Assembly (NCBI GenBank): GCA_023433685.1
Contig: JAEYUD010000046.1
Location: forward strand, 1 to 8,259
DNA length: 8,259 bases
Direction: 5' to 3'
DNA from: Bacteroidota bacterium
GTDB taxonomy: Bacteria; Bacteroidota; Ignavibacteria; Ignavibacteriales; Ignavibacteriaceae
This document shows, in pieces, positions 1 to 5,710 of the stretch. The notes beneath the pieces are model-generated. The model searched no databases. It worked only from the letters and a program-made list of their open reading frames with translations, and had not been told where the DNA came from. Position numbers and translations under genes: made by a program. Each line of letters opens with the position of its first letter. The first letter of the stretch is position 1.

Positions 1-674
1 AATTTTTTCTACCCCTGTTAAACCCCTGGCGGGGTCAGTTCCGCGAAGCGAGGATAATCCTGAGAATCCTAAAATCCTGTAAATCCCCCGAAGGGGCGAG
101 CTGATTCAGACAATCCTGTAGATCCCCCGAAGGGGTGAGCTGATTCAGACAATCCTGTAAATCCCCCGAAGGGGCGAGCTGATTCAGACAATTCTGCATC
201 CCGGGATGAATCCCGGGGCTATTGGTGAGTGTTGGGGTGGGTGGGGGATATGCCGTTTTCTACCCTTGGTAAACCCCTGGCGGGGTTATTTTTGTTTTGT
301 AATTTATTCTACCCCTGGTAAACCCCTGGCGGGGTCAGTTCCGCGGAGCGAGGATAATCCTGATAATCCTAAAATCATGTAAATCCCCCGAAGGGGCGAG
401 CTGATTCAGACAATTTGCCTTCCCCCGTGATGAATCCTGGGGCTATTGGTGAGTGTTGGGGTGGGTGGGGGATATGACGTTTTCTACCCATGGTAGACCC
501 CTGGCGGGGTTAGTTCCGCGAAGCGAGGATAATCCTGAGAATCCTAAAATCCTGTAAAACCCCCGAAGGGGCGAGCTGATTCAGACAATTCTGTACCCCT
601 GGTAAACCCCTGGCGGGGTTATTTTTGTTTTTTGAATTTCCTCTACCCATGTATGATCCCTAACGGGATCGGTT
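1..674. repeat. Mosaic array of interspersed hairpin repeats (blocks A, B, C, D)
   Basis: No gene is visible here; the stretch is made of four blocks reused in different orders. Block A (about 28 bp, TCTACCCCTGGTAAACCCC plus TGGCGGGGT) lies at 8-35, 259-286, 308-335, 483-510 and 591-619, with a diverged copy at 642-674. Block B (about 76 bp, starting AGTTCCGCGAAGCGAGGATA) lies at 36-111, 336-411 and 511-587. Block C (about 60 bp, with GGTGAGTGTTGGGGTGGGTG) lies at 199-258 and 423-482. Block D (TTATTTTTGTTTT plus AATTT) lies at about 286-307 and 619-641. Bases 1-111 match 301-411 at a constant 300-bp offset with only about four substitutions. A, B and C each contain a short GC-rich hairpin. 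The array starts at base 1, so it continues to the left of the window. Confidence 0.93.
73..189. repeat. Three tandem copies of a 39-bp unit within the array
   Basis: Copies begin at 73, 112 and 151, each starting AATCCTGTA and ending TGATTCAGAC, with an exact 39-bp period. The middle copy differs by A to G at 121 and C to T at 136. A fourth copy starts at 190 but breaks off into block C. The unit carries the hairpin CCCC-CGAA-GGGG (85-96, 124-135 and 163-174), which on the minus strand reads CCCC-TTCG-GGGG. The other two B blocks in the array hold only one copy, so the expansion is local. Confidence 0.92.
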
Positions 675-759
675 TGCCCTGGAGGCCTGCCCCTTTGGGG
701 GCAAACGCAAGCAGGGATGCACGCGCCATAAAAGTTTGAGAGTTGGAGTGCAAATCCCT
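672..759. repeat. Two inverted repeats between the array and the MenC-like gene
   Basis: GTTTGCCC (672-679) is perfectly complementary to GGGCAAAC (699-706). The second arm can pair instead with TGCCCC (688-693) as TGCCCC-TTTG-GGGGCA, so the two stems exclude each other. A second inverted repeat pairs AGGGATGCAC (713-722) with GTGC-AA-ATCCCT (748-759), with a two-base bulge and a 25-nt loop. A pyrimidine-rich tract follows. The rest of the stretch up to the gene shows nothing I recognise. These may be leader-mRNA structures or simply the degraded edge of the array. Confidence 0.6.
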
Positions 760-876
760 CCTCCTTTTCTTATTTTTAGGTGAAAGAAGATTTATTTTTC
801 AGTTTCACCGGACTGCTCAATGCCCAACTCAGATGAATTAAAAAACCTGAACATTTTCGAGAACCGTGAGCCATTG

Positions 877-1995
877 ATGGTTGAGAAGATAGTGATCCAC
901 CGGAAGGAGATGCGGCTCGTTATTCCGTTCGAGACTTCGTTCGCGAGGTTCGACCGGCTTGTTAGATTTTTCCCGGAGATCACTTTTAGAACCGGCGGTG
1001 GTGAAGTGGTGTCGGGTATTGGCGAGTGCAGCCCACTGAGCGCGCCGTGGTACGACTACCAGTGCCACCGCTCGGTTGAGACGGCACTTGGTTACCTTGT
1101 TGGCGCGCTTACCGGTAAAACGATCGACGATCAGGATGGCCTTCCTGTCGCCGGGCTTGAGCCTGTCGCGTCGGTTTTTGACCTTCAAAAAAAATATAAA
1201 TGGATGGTCGGACACAGTATCGCGAAATGTGGAATTGAGCATGCATATTGGGATGCACTTGGTAAACTGCACGGTCAACCCCTTTGGAAACTGTGGGGAG
1301 GCACCCGCGATATGGTGGCAGCCGGCACTTCCGTTGGTCTTGAACCGACAATCGATGCTCTTCTGCGCAAGATCGAGTTCGCCGTTGAGGAGATGAAGGT
1401 CGCCCGCGTAAAGGTGAAAGTGAAGCCGGGGAAGGATATCGCGTATATTCAGGCGATCAGGAGGAGATTTCCAGATATTCCATTGCAGGTTGATGCCAAC
1501 GCGGCATACGACCTTTTTAATTCGGATGATCTCGCAATTCTAAAAGAATTTGATAATTTTAACCTCCTGCTGATCGAGCAACCAGGTAATAATGAGGATT
1601 ACCTCGACCACGCCCGGCAGCTTGCCCACATCAACACCCCCATCTGCCTCGACGAGAGTATTCTGAATGCAATGCACGCCCGTCAGGCTATCGAGCTTTG
1701 GAAGCAGTATTCATCGGTTGAAAAGCTCGTCATAAATATAAAGCCACAGCGTGTTGGGGGATTTCTGGAGGCGATACGCGTCGCGGATCTCGCTTACAAA
1801 AACGGAGTGGGCACCTGGTGCGGCGGGATGTATGAATCAGCGATTGGTAAGAGAGCGAATGTAAACTTCTCATCCCGCCTCGAGGTCAACCTCCCCGGTG
1901 ATCACGTGGCGCAGGGTCCCTACTTCGTTGAGGATGTGGGGGAACCGCTTGATTATTCTGAGGGGATGATCACTCTTTTTAAATGTGAAATGTGA
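877..1995 (+). CDS. menC: Enolase-superfamily enzyme, o-succinylbenzoate synthase / N-acylamino acid racemase type
   Basis: Predicted cytoplasmic Mg-dependent enzyme of 372 residues. Numbering from an upstream in-frame ATG at 820, the enolase-superfamily set is complete: the KxK base motif in RVKVKVKPG (K198/K200), metal ligands D225 (VDANAAY), E253 (IEQP) and D278 (CLDES), the opposite-face lysine K308 (INIKPQ), and the C-terminal block GGMYESAIGKRAN typical of the MenC/NSAR branch. MenC dehydrates SHCHC to o-succinylbenzoate in menaquinone synthesis; relatives racemise N-acylamino acids, and sequence alone does not separate these. I chose ATG 877 because MVEKIVIHRKEM lines up with the family N-terminus and total length. 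ATG 820 would add 19 polar residues, and neither start has a strong Shine-Dalgarno. No other men gene is in the window. The last codons (KCEM) and the stop come from a heptamer repeat. Confidence 0.85.
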   Translation: MVEKIVIHRKEMRLVIPFETSFARFDRLVRFFPEITFRTGGGEVVSGIGECSPLSAPWYDYQCHRSVETALGYLVGALTGKTIDDQDGLPVAGLEPVASVFDLQKKYKWMVGHSIAKCGIEHAYWDALGKLHGQPLWKLWGGTRDMVAAGTSVGLEPTIDALLRKIEFAVEEMKVARVKVKVKPGKDIAYIQAIRRRFPDIPLQVDANAAYDLFNSDDLAILKEFDNFNLLLIEQPGNNEDYLDHARQLAHINTPICLDESILNAMHARQAIELWKQYSSVEKLVINIKPQRVGGFLEAIRVADLAYKNGVGTWCGGMYESAIGKRANVNFSSRLEVNLPGDHVAQGPYFVEDVGEPLDYSEGMITLFKCEM

Positions 1996-2008
1996 AATGT
2001 GAAATGTT
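1981..2008. repeat. Heptamer tandem repeat AAATGTG x3 + AAATGTT, overlapping the menC 3' end
   Basis: Four 7-bp units run without interruption: AAATGTG at 1981, 1988 and 1995, then AAATGTT at 2002. Bases 1981-1995 are the final four codons and the TGA of the preceding gene, so the repeat supplies both its C-terminus and its stop. Immediately downstream CGCC-TGC-GGCG (2012-2022) is a small hairpin without a T-tract. Confidence 0.93.
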
Positions 2009-2034
2009 ATTCGCCTGCGGCGGAAAGAGGTTCT

Positions 2035-2076
2035 AGTGTAGAGTGTAGAGTGTAGAGTGTAGAGTGTAGAGTGTTA
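2035..2076. repeat. Heptamer tandem repeat AGTGTAG x5 + one degenerate unit
   Basis: Five perfect AGTGTAG units begin at 2035, 2042, 2049, 2056 and 2063, followed by AGTGTTA at 2070. This is a second, unrelated 7-bp repeat in the same gap. No ORF runs through it. Confidence 0.95.
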
Positions 2077-2205
2077 ATTTTGGACGCAGATACACACGCT
2101 TGTCCCTTGGGGAGATTAAACGCCTGCCCCTTCGGGGGATTTTCGCAGAGAAGTTTATCTTAATTTTCCGTGTTTATCTGTCAAATCTGCGTGTATCCGC
2201 GTGCT
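2077..2205. repeat. Dispersed repeat of about 129 bp, copy 1
   Basis: It begins ATTTTGGACGCAGATACACA and ends GTGTATCCGCGTGCT. Its first 74 bases match copy 2 (4257-4329) at all but two positions (one substitution, one single-base gap); the second half is more diverged but keeps the same outline. The ends form an imperfect terminal inverted repeat (GCAGATACACAC against GTGTATCCGCGT). Inside, CCCC-TTCG-GGGG (2117-2128) is a C(UUCG)G-capped hairpin followed by GATTTT, which could act as a weak terminator. The element sits in the gap after the MenC-like gene. After it, CTCTGCGAA-CTCTGCGGT (2221-2238) is a 9-bp near-duplicate. Confidence 0.92.
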
Positions 2206-2248
2206 ATAATCCGCCGCGGACTCTGCGAACTCTGCGGTGAATTAAAAT

Positions 2249-2291
2249 TCCACACTCATCAACTCCACACTCATCAACTCCACACTTCAAC
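2249..2291. repeat. 15-bp tandem repeat, two full copies and one partial
   Basis: TCCACACTCATCAAC is repeated at 2249 and 2264, followed by a shortened copy TCCACACTTCAAC at 2279. Bases 2292-2354 up to the ribosome-binding site of the next gene are A/T-rich and presumably hold its promoter, but I could not place convincing -33/-7 or -35/-10 elements. Confidence 0.9.
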
Positions 2292-2368
2292 CGGCACTTT
2301 GAGGTTTAAAGTATTTTTTGCATATTAAGGTTCAATAAATATCAAGCTCAAATCAAAAGGACAGTAAC

Positions 2369-4249
2369 ATGGTTAGACGGGGTATGCTCCGGTTGTTTTA
2401 CTTATTCGTTTTCATTACGGGATTTGGTGTGGCCGGTTTCTCTCAGGGGAAGCCTGATGCCACCAGTGATTCAACCGCCACTGATTTTCTTGCCCGGCTC
2501 GATTCCACACGCGCTGCCGACTCACTTTACAAGGCACAACTTGAGCAGGAACTCCTGAATCTGAAAACAACTGACAACCTGAAAAAGCAGGAACTCATTG
2601 AAGAACTGAACACCCTAAAGGCTGCTGAACAGAAGAAGCAGGAGATACTTAAGCGACAGATCGACTCTCTTAAACAGGTGAACAAGGGGCAAGCCGTTGC
2701 ACCGTTCGGCGATACGATATTCACGGTGTATGTTAAATTCGGTTCATTAAAGCCTGAAGACAGGGCAGCGGTAAATTCCGAAAGAATAAAAGGACTGGCT
2801 GATGACTACTTCTTTAAGCCGGATTCGATCAAGATAGTACAAGGGGAAAGCCATCTTGAACTTGTTTATGGCGACAAGATCATTTTAAGTGTGACCGACA
2901 AAGACGCCCTCTGGATGGGGATGAGCAATAAAGACCTGGCGGCTCTCTACAGGCAGAAGATCATTGCTTCGGTGATGGCATACAAGGATGCCACAAGTTT
3001 CAAAACCCTCGCGCTTAAAACCGCTTTGGCGCTCGGTGTGCTGTTCGCTCTTTATCTCATTGTCAGGCTTCTGAACAAACTGTACAGGTTGTACAAGTTG
3101 TGGGTCATGCACCGCCGTAGCAGGTGGTTCAAAGGGATAAGTTTTAGAGACTACGAGTTCCTGTCTCCCCGGAAGCAACTCGACTATATTCTCTTCTTTT
3201 CCAATATCGCACGCCTGTTTTTGATTGTGATAGTGATCTATCTCTCACTTCCGCTTGTTTTTTCGATCTTTCCCTGGACTGAGAGCATTGCCGAGGATCT
3301 GATAGGTTTCATCCTCGATCCGGTAAAGAAAATGGCGGGCGCCATAATCGGATATCTCCCCAATTTTTTCACGATCGTGGTTATTGCAGTAACTTTCCAC
3401 TATATACTTAAGGGTATCAGCTATCTCTCAACGGAAATTGAGACTGAGAACCTGAAGATACCCGGATTCTATCCCGATTGGGCAAAACCCACCTATAACA
3501 TTGTGAGGGTTCTCGTGATCGCGTTTGGTGTGATCGTTGTCTTTCCATACCTGCCGGGGTCAGATTCCCCCGTGTTTCAGGGAGTATCGGTATTTCTCGG
3601 CTTCCTCTTTACTTTGACATCGGCTGGTTCACTTTCGAACATTATCGCGGGAACTGTACTCACTTACATGAGGGCATTCCAGATCGGTGACATGGTGAAA
3701 ATAGGGGATACCATGGGAGATATCGTTGAGAAAACATTACTGGTAACCAGGGTAAGAACACGGTACAACGAGATTGTAACCATACCGAATTCAACTATAA
3801 TGAACTCGAACACGGTGAATTATTCAGCTGAAGCAAGAACGAATGGTTTGATCTTAAAGACTGTGGTTACAATAGGTTACGATGTGCCATGGAAAGTGAC
3901 GCATGACCTTCTGATTCAGGCTGCCGGCCGCACTGACCGGATAATGAAGGAGCCGAAGCCGTTTGTTCTTCAGCTAAGCCTAGAAGATTTTTATCCAAGT
4001 TACGAACTCAACTGTTTCACCCGTGAAGCGGGCATTCAGGCATTGGTATACTCTGAACTGCACCAGAACATTCAGGATTGCTTCAATGAAGCAGGAGTGG
4101 AGATAATGTCACCACACTACAGGGCGCACAGGGACGGGAACACGGTTACGATTCCGGCAAGTTATCTGCCACCCGATTATGAGCATCCTGTTCATACGGT
4201 GAGGATCGAGAAGAGGGGTGATGATCCGTCGCGGCGGAGTGAAGGATGA
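2369..4249 (+). CDS. MscS-type mechanosensitive ion channel with periplasmic coiled-coil domain
   Basis: A 626-residue inner-membrane channel that should open under membrane tension to release solutes on osmotic downshock. Order of parts: signal peptide (1-25, hydrophobic FYLFVFITGFGVAG); coiled coil (about 55-105, rich in Leu/Glu/Lys heptads); a periplasmic domain (about 115-210); hydrophobic helices near 214-234, 278-300, 325-348 and 377-396; then the MscS pore helix and beta domain (402-485). The family signature is GSLSNIIAG (420-428), then MRAFQIGDMVKIGD and VTIPNS. It ends in SPHYRAHRDGN (581-591), which I associate with Bacteroidota/Chlorobi homologues, plus a polar tail. Aligning GSLSN with E. 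coli MscS puts F412 and L416 at the constriction residues L105 and L109. It is far longer than E. coli MscS (286 aa), as in MscK/YbiO-like relatives. AAAAGGA (2355-2361), 7 nt before the ATG, supports the start. Confidence 0.9.
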   Translation: MVRRGMLRLFYLFVFITGFGVAGFSQGKPDATSDSTATDFLARLDSTRAADSLYKAQLEQELLNLKTTDNLKKQELIEELNTLKAAEQKKQEILKRQIDSLKQVNKGQAVAPFGDTIFTVYVKFGSLKPEDRAAVNSERIKGLADDYFFKPDSIKIVQGESHLELVYGDKIILSVTDKDALWMGMSNKDLAALYRQKIIASVMAYKDATSFKTLALKTALALGVLFALYLIVRLLNKLYRLYKLWVMHRRSRWFKGISFRDYEFLSPRKQLDYILFFSNIARLFLIVIVIYLSLPLVFSIFPWTESIAEDLIGFILDPVKKMAGAIIGYLPNFFTIVVIAVTFHYILKGISYLSTEIETENLKIPGFYPDWAKPTYNIVRVLVIAFGVIVVFPYLPGSDSPVFQGVSVFLGFLFTLTSAGSLSNIIAGTVLTYMRAFQIGDMVKIGDTMGDIVEKTLLVTRVRTRYNEIVTIPNSTIMNSNTVNYSAEARTNGLILKTVVTIGYDVPWKVTHDLLIQAAGRTDRIMKEPKPFVLQLSLEDFYPSYELNCFTREAGIQALVYSELHQNIQDCFNEAGVEIMSPHYRAHRDGNTVTIPASYLPPDYEHPVHTVRIEKRGDDPSRRSEG

Positions 4250-4256
4250 AATATAG

Positions 4257-4383
4257 ATTTTGGACGCAGATACACACGCTTGTCCCTTGGGGAGATTATA
4301 CGCCTGCCCCTTCGGGGGTTTTCGCAGAGTGGATCATCTGATCTCTCCGCGTTAATCTGTCTGATCTGTGTGTATCCGCGTGC
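4257..4383. repeat. Dispersed repeat of about 127 bp, copy 2
   Basis: Same element as at 2077-2205 and in the same orientation, starting 7 bp after the channel stop codon and ending 9 bp before the convergent peroxidase stop. Here the terminal inverted repeat is better preserved (ACGCAGATACACAC against GTGTGTATCCGCGT, one mismatch). The inner hairpin CCCC-TTCG-GGGG lies at 4307-4318 and is followed by GTTTT. The copy fills the whole convergent intergenic gap and may serve as a terminator. Confidence 0.92.
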
Positions 4384-4392
4384 TGAATTAGT

Positions 4393-4875
4393 TTATTTCA
4401 AAAGTTTTTGGATGTAGGGTTCCATTTTTTCAGGTTTGGTTACGGGGGCGAAGCGTTTTATTGGCTTGCCGTCGGGAGCTATCACGAACTTGGTGAAGTT
4501 CCATTTGATGTTTTCACCGGCGAGACCGGGGAGTTTTGACTTCAGGTATTTGAAGATTGGGTGGGCGTTCTCGCCGTTCACATCGATCTTTGAGAACATG
4601 GGGAATGACACGCCGTAGTTGATGAGGCATCCCTCCTTGATAGAGTTTTCATCGCCGGGTTCCTGGTTACCAAATTGGTTGCAGGGGAAACCGAGGATCA
4701 CAAGGCCCTGATTGTTGTATTTACGGTAGAGGTTTTCGAGTCCTTCATACTGTGGCGTAAATCCGCAATGGCTGGCGGTGTTCACCACGACAACGGTTTT
4801 TCCCTCGAAATCTTTCATGTCCACTTCTTTTCCGCCGAGGCTTTTGGCGGACATTTCATAAAATTCTGACTGCAT
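4393..4875 (-). CDS. Glutathione peroxidase family thiol peroxidase (Cys type)
   Basis: A 160-residue thioredoxin-fold peroxidase, probably cytoplasmic, reducing hydroperoxides with a thiol donor. Counting from ATG 4875, the catalytic tetrad is visible: C37 in NTASHCGFTPQYEGLENLY (TGC codon, so not selenocysteine), Q71 in GFPCNQFGNQEPG, and W125-N126 in KWNFTKF. C83 in EGCLINYGV sits where the resolving Cys of thioredoxin-dependent homologues lies, so thioredoxin is the likelier reductant. The start at 4875 matches the N-termini of BtuE/BsaA-like proteins. The frame stays open to an ATG at 5049 inside a heptamer repeat, and an ATG at 4953 has a strong AGGAGG before it, so the true start is open; the extra 26-58 residues look like no targeting signal. 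The gene converges with the channel gene. Confidence 0.9.
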   Translation of the reverse strand: MQSEFYEMSAKSLGGKEVDMKDFEGKTVVVVNTASHCGFTPQYEGLENLYRKYNNQGLVILGFPCNQFGNQEPGDENSIKEGCLINYGVSFPMFSKIDVNGENAHPIFKYLKSKLPGLAGENIKWNFTKFVIAPDGKPIKRFAPVTKPEKMEPYIQKLLK

Positions 4876-4957
4876 TTCTAATCCCAAATGTTTGTTTATG
4901 TGCATATAAAAACAACATTTCGAACCGCCATTCAGTTTCATTTCCACCAACATGCGA

Positions 4958-4963
4958 CCTCCT
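4958..4963 (-). promoter_or_regulatory. Shine-Dalgarno AGGAGG before an alternative peroxidase start
   Basis: On the minus strand a full AGGAGG lies 4 nt before an ATG (4953-4951) that is in frame with the peroxidase. The family-preferred ATG at 4875 has only a weak GGGAT upstream. If used, this site would give a 186-residue protein. Confidence 0.4.
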
Positions 4964-5030
4964 ACCGGGCCATCCGAAATTCGTGTCAAATCGGTGTAGA
5001 ATTTTAAATTACCCTCACCGGTTAGAAAAT

Positions 5031-5058
5031 AACATTTAACATTTAACATTTAACATTT
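5031..5058. repeat. Heptamer tandem repeat AACATTT x4 (AAATGTT on the minus strand)
   Basis: Four perfect 7-bp units begin at 5031, 5038, 5045 and 5052. Read on the minus strand they are AAATGTT, the same word that closes the repeat at 1981-2008. The block lies between the paralog operon terminator and the peroxidase gene, and it creates the spurious MLNVKCY start of the longest peroxidase reading frame. Confidence 0.94.
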
Positions 5059-5099
5059 AAAAAAAAGGCTGCCCCGATAATAAATCGAAGCAGCCTTTT
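5059..5099 (-). terminator. Rho-independent terminator of the paralog operon
   Basis: On the minus strand GGCTGCTTCGAT (5095-5084) pairs with ATCGGGGCAGCC (5078-5067) across a 5-nt loop: 12 positions, two of them G-U wobbles. Eight T residues (5066-5059) follow. The structure begins 17 nt after the lipoprotein stop codon. Four A residues precede the stem, so the reverse direction would have only a weak TTTT tract. Confidence 0.92.
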
Positions 5100-5116
5100 A
5101 GAAATTTAAGGAGCAG

Positions 5117-5668
5117 TTATTTCTTCAGTGGCTTAAGGCTCTGAAGAATGAAGGTAATATCTTTCTCATATTTCTTCACAGTTTCAGGGGCACCAATTCC
5201 GTAAACAAGCAAGCTGAGGTTTTCAACCGGAGTGTTAACCACGCCGAATGAAACTTCCATGCCGTCGGCAGTACCTTCAACCACTTTTGCGGGCATGCCG
5301 TTAACCTCGAGGTCTTTGGCTTCGCCGAGTTTGAGGTCTTTAACTTCTTTGGCGAGAACTTTGTCAGCTTCATCAAGAGCGGCGTTAAGTTCATCACCCT
5401 GAAGAGTCTGGAAGTGAACAAAGAAACCACCTTCGGCGGGTTCAGCGGAGAGACCGCCATCTTTTGCTTCATACTTCCAGCCGGCAGGGAGGTCGATACT
5501 TACCTGAGCGGCTTCATTGGTAAAGGTTTCGCCTTTGCTTACGTTGTCAGCCGCGGGAGCTGCCGCGCTATCGGCGGCTTTCTTCTCAACAGGGGCTTCT
5601 TTTTTGCCGCAACCGGCGATAACCAATGATAACGCGATAAAACCTATCGCTAAAAATCTTCTGTACAT
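5117..5668 (-). CDS. Lipoprotein of unknown function, paralog of the adjacent upstream gene
   Basis: A 183-residue exported lipoprotein. The signal sequence MYRRFLAIGFIALSLVIAGC has a lipobox with acylated Cys at position 20. Residues 21-45 are a Lys/Ala-rich linker. The domain from 46 on (GETFTNEAAQVSIDLPAGW) matches the neighbouring 5711-6187 product over its whole length: LPAGWxYE, DGG, GGF, GDxL, a Asp-Glu/LA segment, VNGM, a GVxxTP block and KYExDITxIL near the C-terminus. The fold looks mostly beta followed by a C-terminal helix, reminiscent of PsbP-like or DUF1795-type domains, but I cannot assign a family. GGAG 6 nt before the ATG supports the start. It follows its paralog by 42 nt, probably in one transcript, ending at the 5059-5099 terminator. 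Confidence 0.85.
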   Translation of the reverse strand: MYRRFLAIGFIALSLVIAGCGKKEAPVEKKAADSAAAPAADNVSKGETFTNEAAQVSIDLPAGWKYEAKDGGLSAEPAEGGFFVHFQTLQGDELNAALDEADKVLAKEVKDLKLGEAKDLEVNGMPAKVVEGTADGMEVSFGVVNTPVENLSLLVYGIGAPETVKKYEKDITFILQSLKPLKK

Positions 5669-5710
5669 TTCTGTCTCCGTGTTATTAGATTTCGATTAAA
5701 AATAGTGGGA

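Noticed and set aside
1..674. CRISPR array
   Set aside because: Repeats are of several lengths, in changing order, adjacent or overlapping, with no unique spacers of constant length and no cas gene.
792..1396. Short ORFs on both strands over the start of the MenC-like gene
   Set aside because: They lie in other frames of a gene with a complete catalytic motif set and show no protein-like features of their own.
2298..2320. Bacteroidota-type promoter (TTTG ... TATTTTTTG) before the channel gene
   Set aside because: The spacing between the two elements is only about 10 bp and the -7 element is off consensus by an inserted T.
2077..4383. Composite transposon carrying the channel gene
   Set aside because: The flanking repeats are about 130 bp with no transposase and no visible target duplication, so simple dispersed intergenic repeats explain them better.
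4765..4767. Selenocysteine at the peroxidase active site
   Set aside because: The active-site codon in the ASHCGF motif is TGC (Cys), not TGA.
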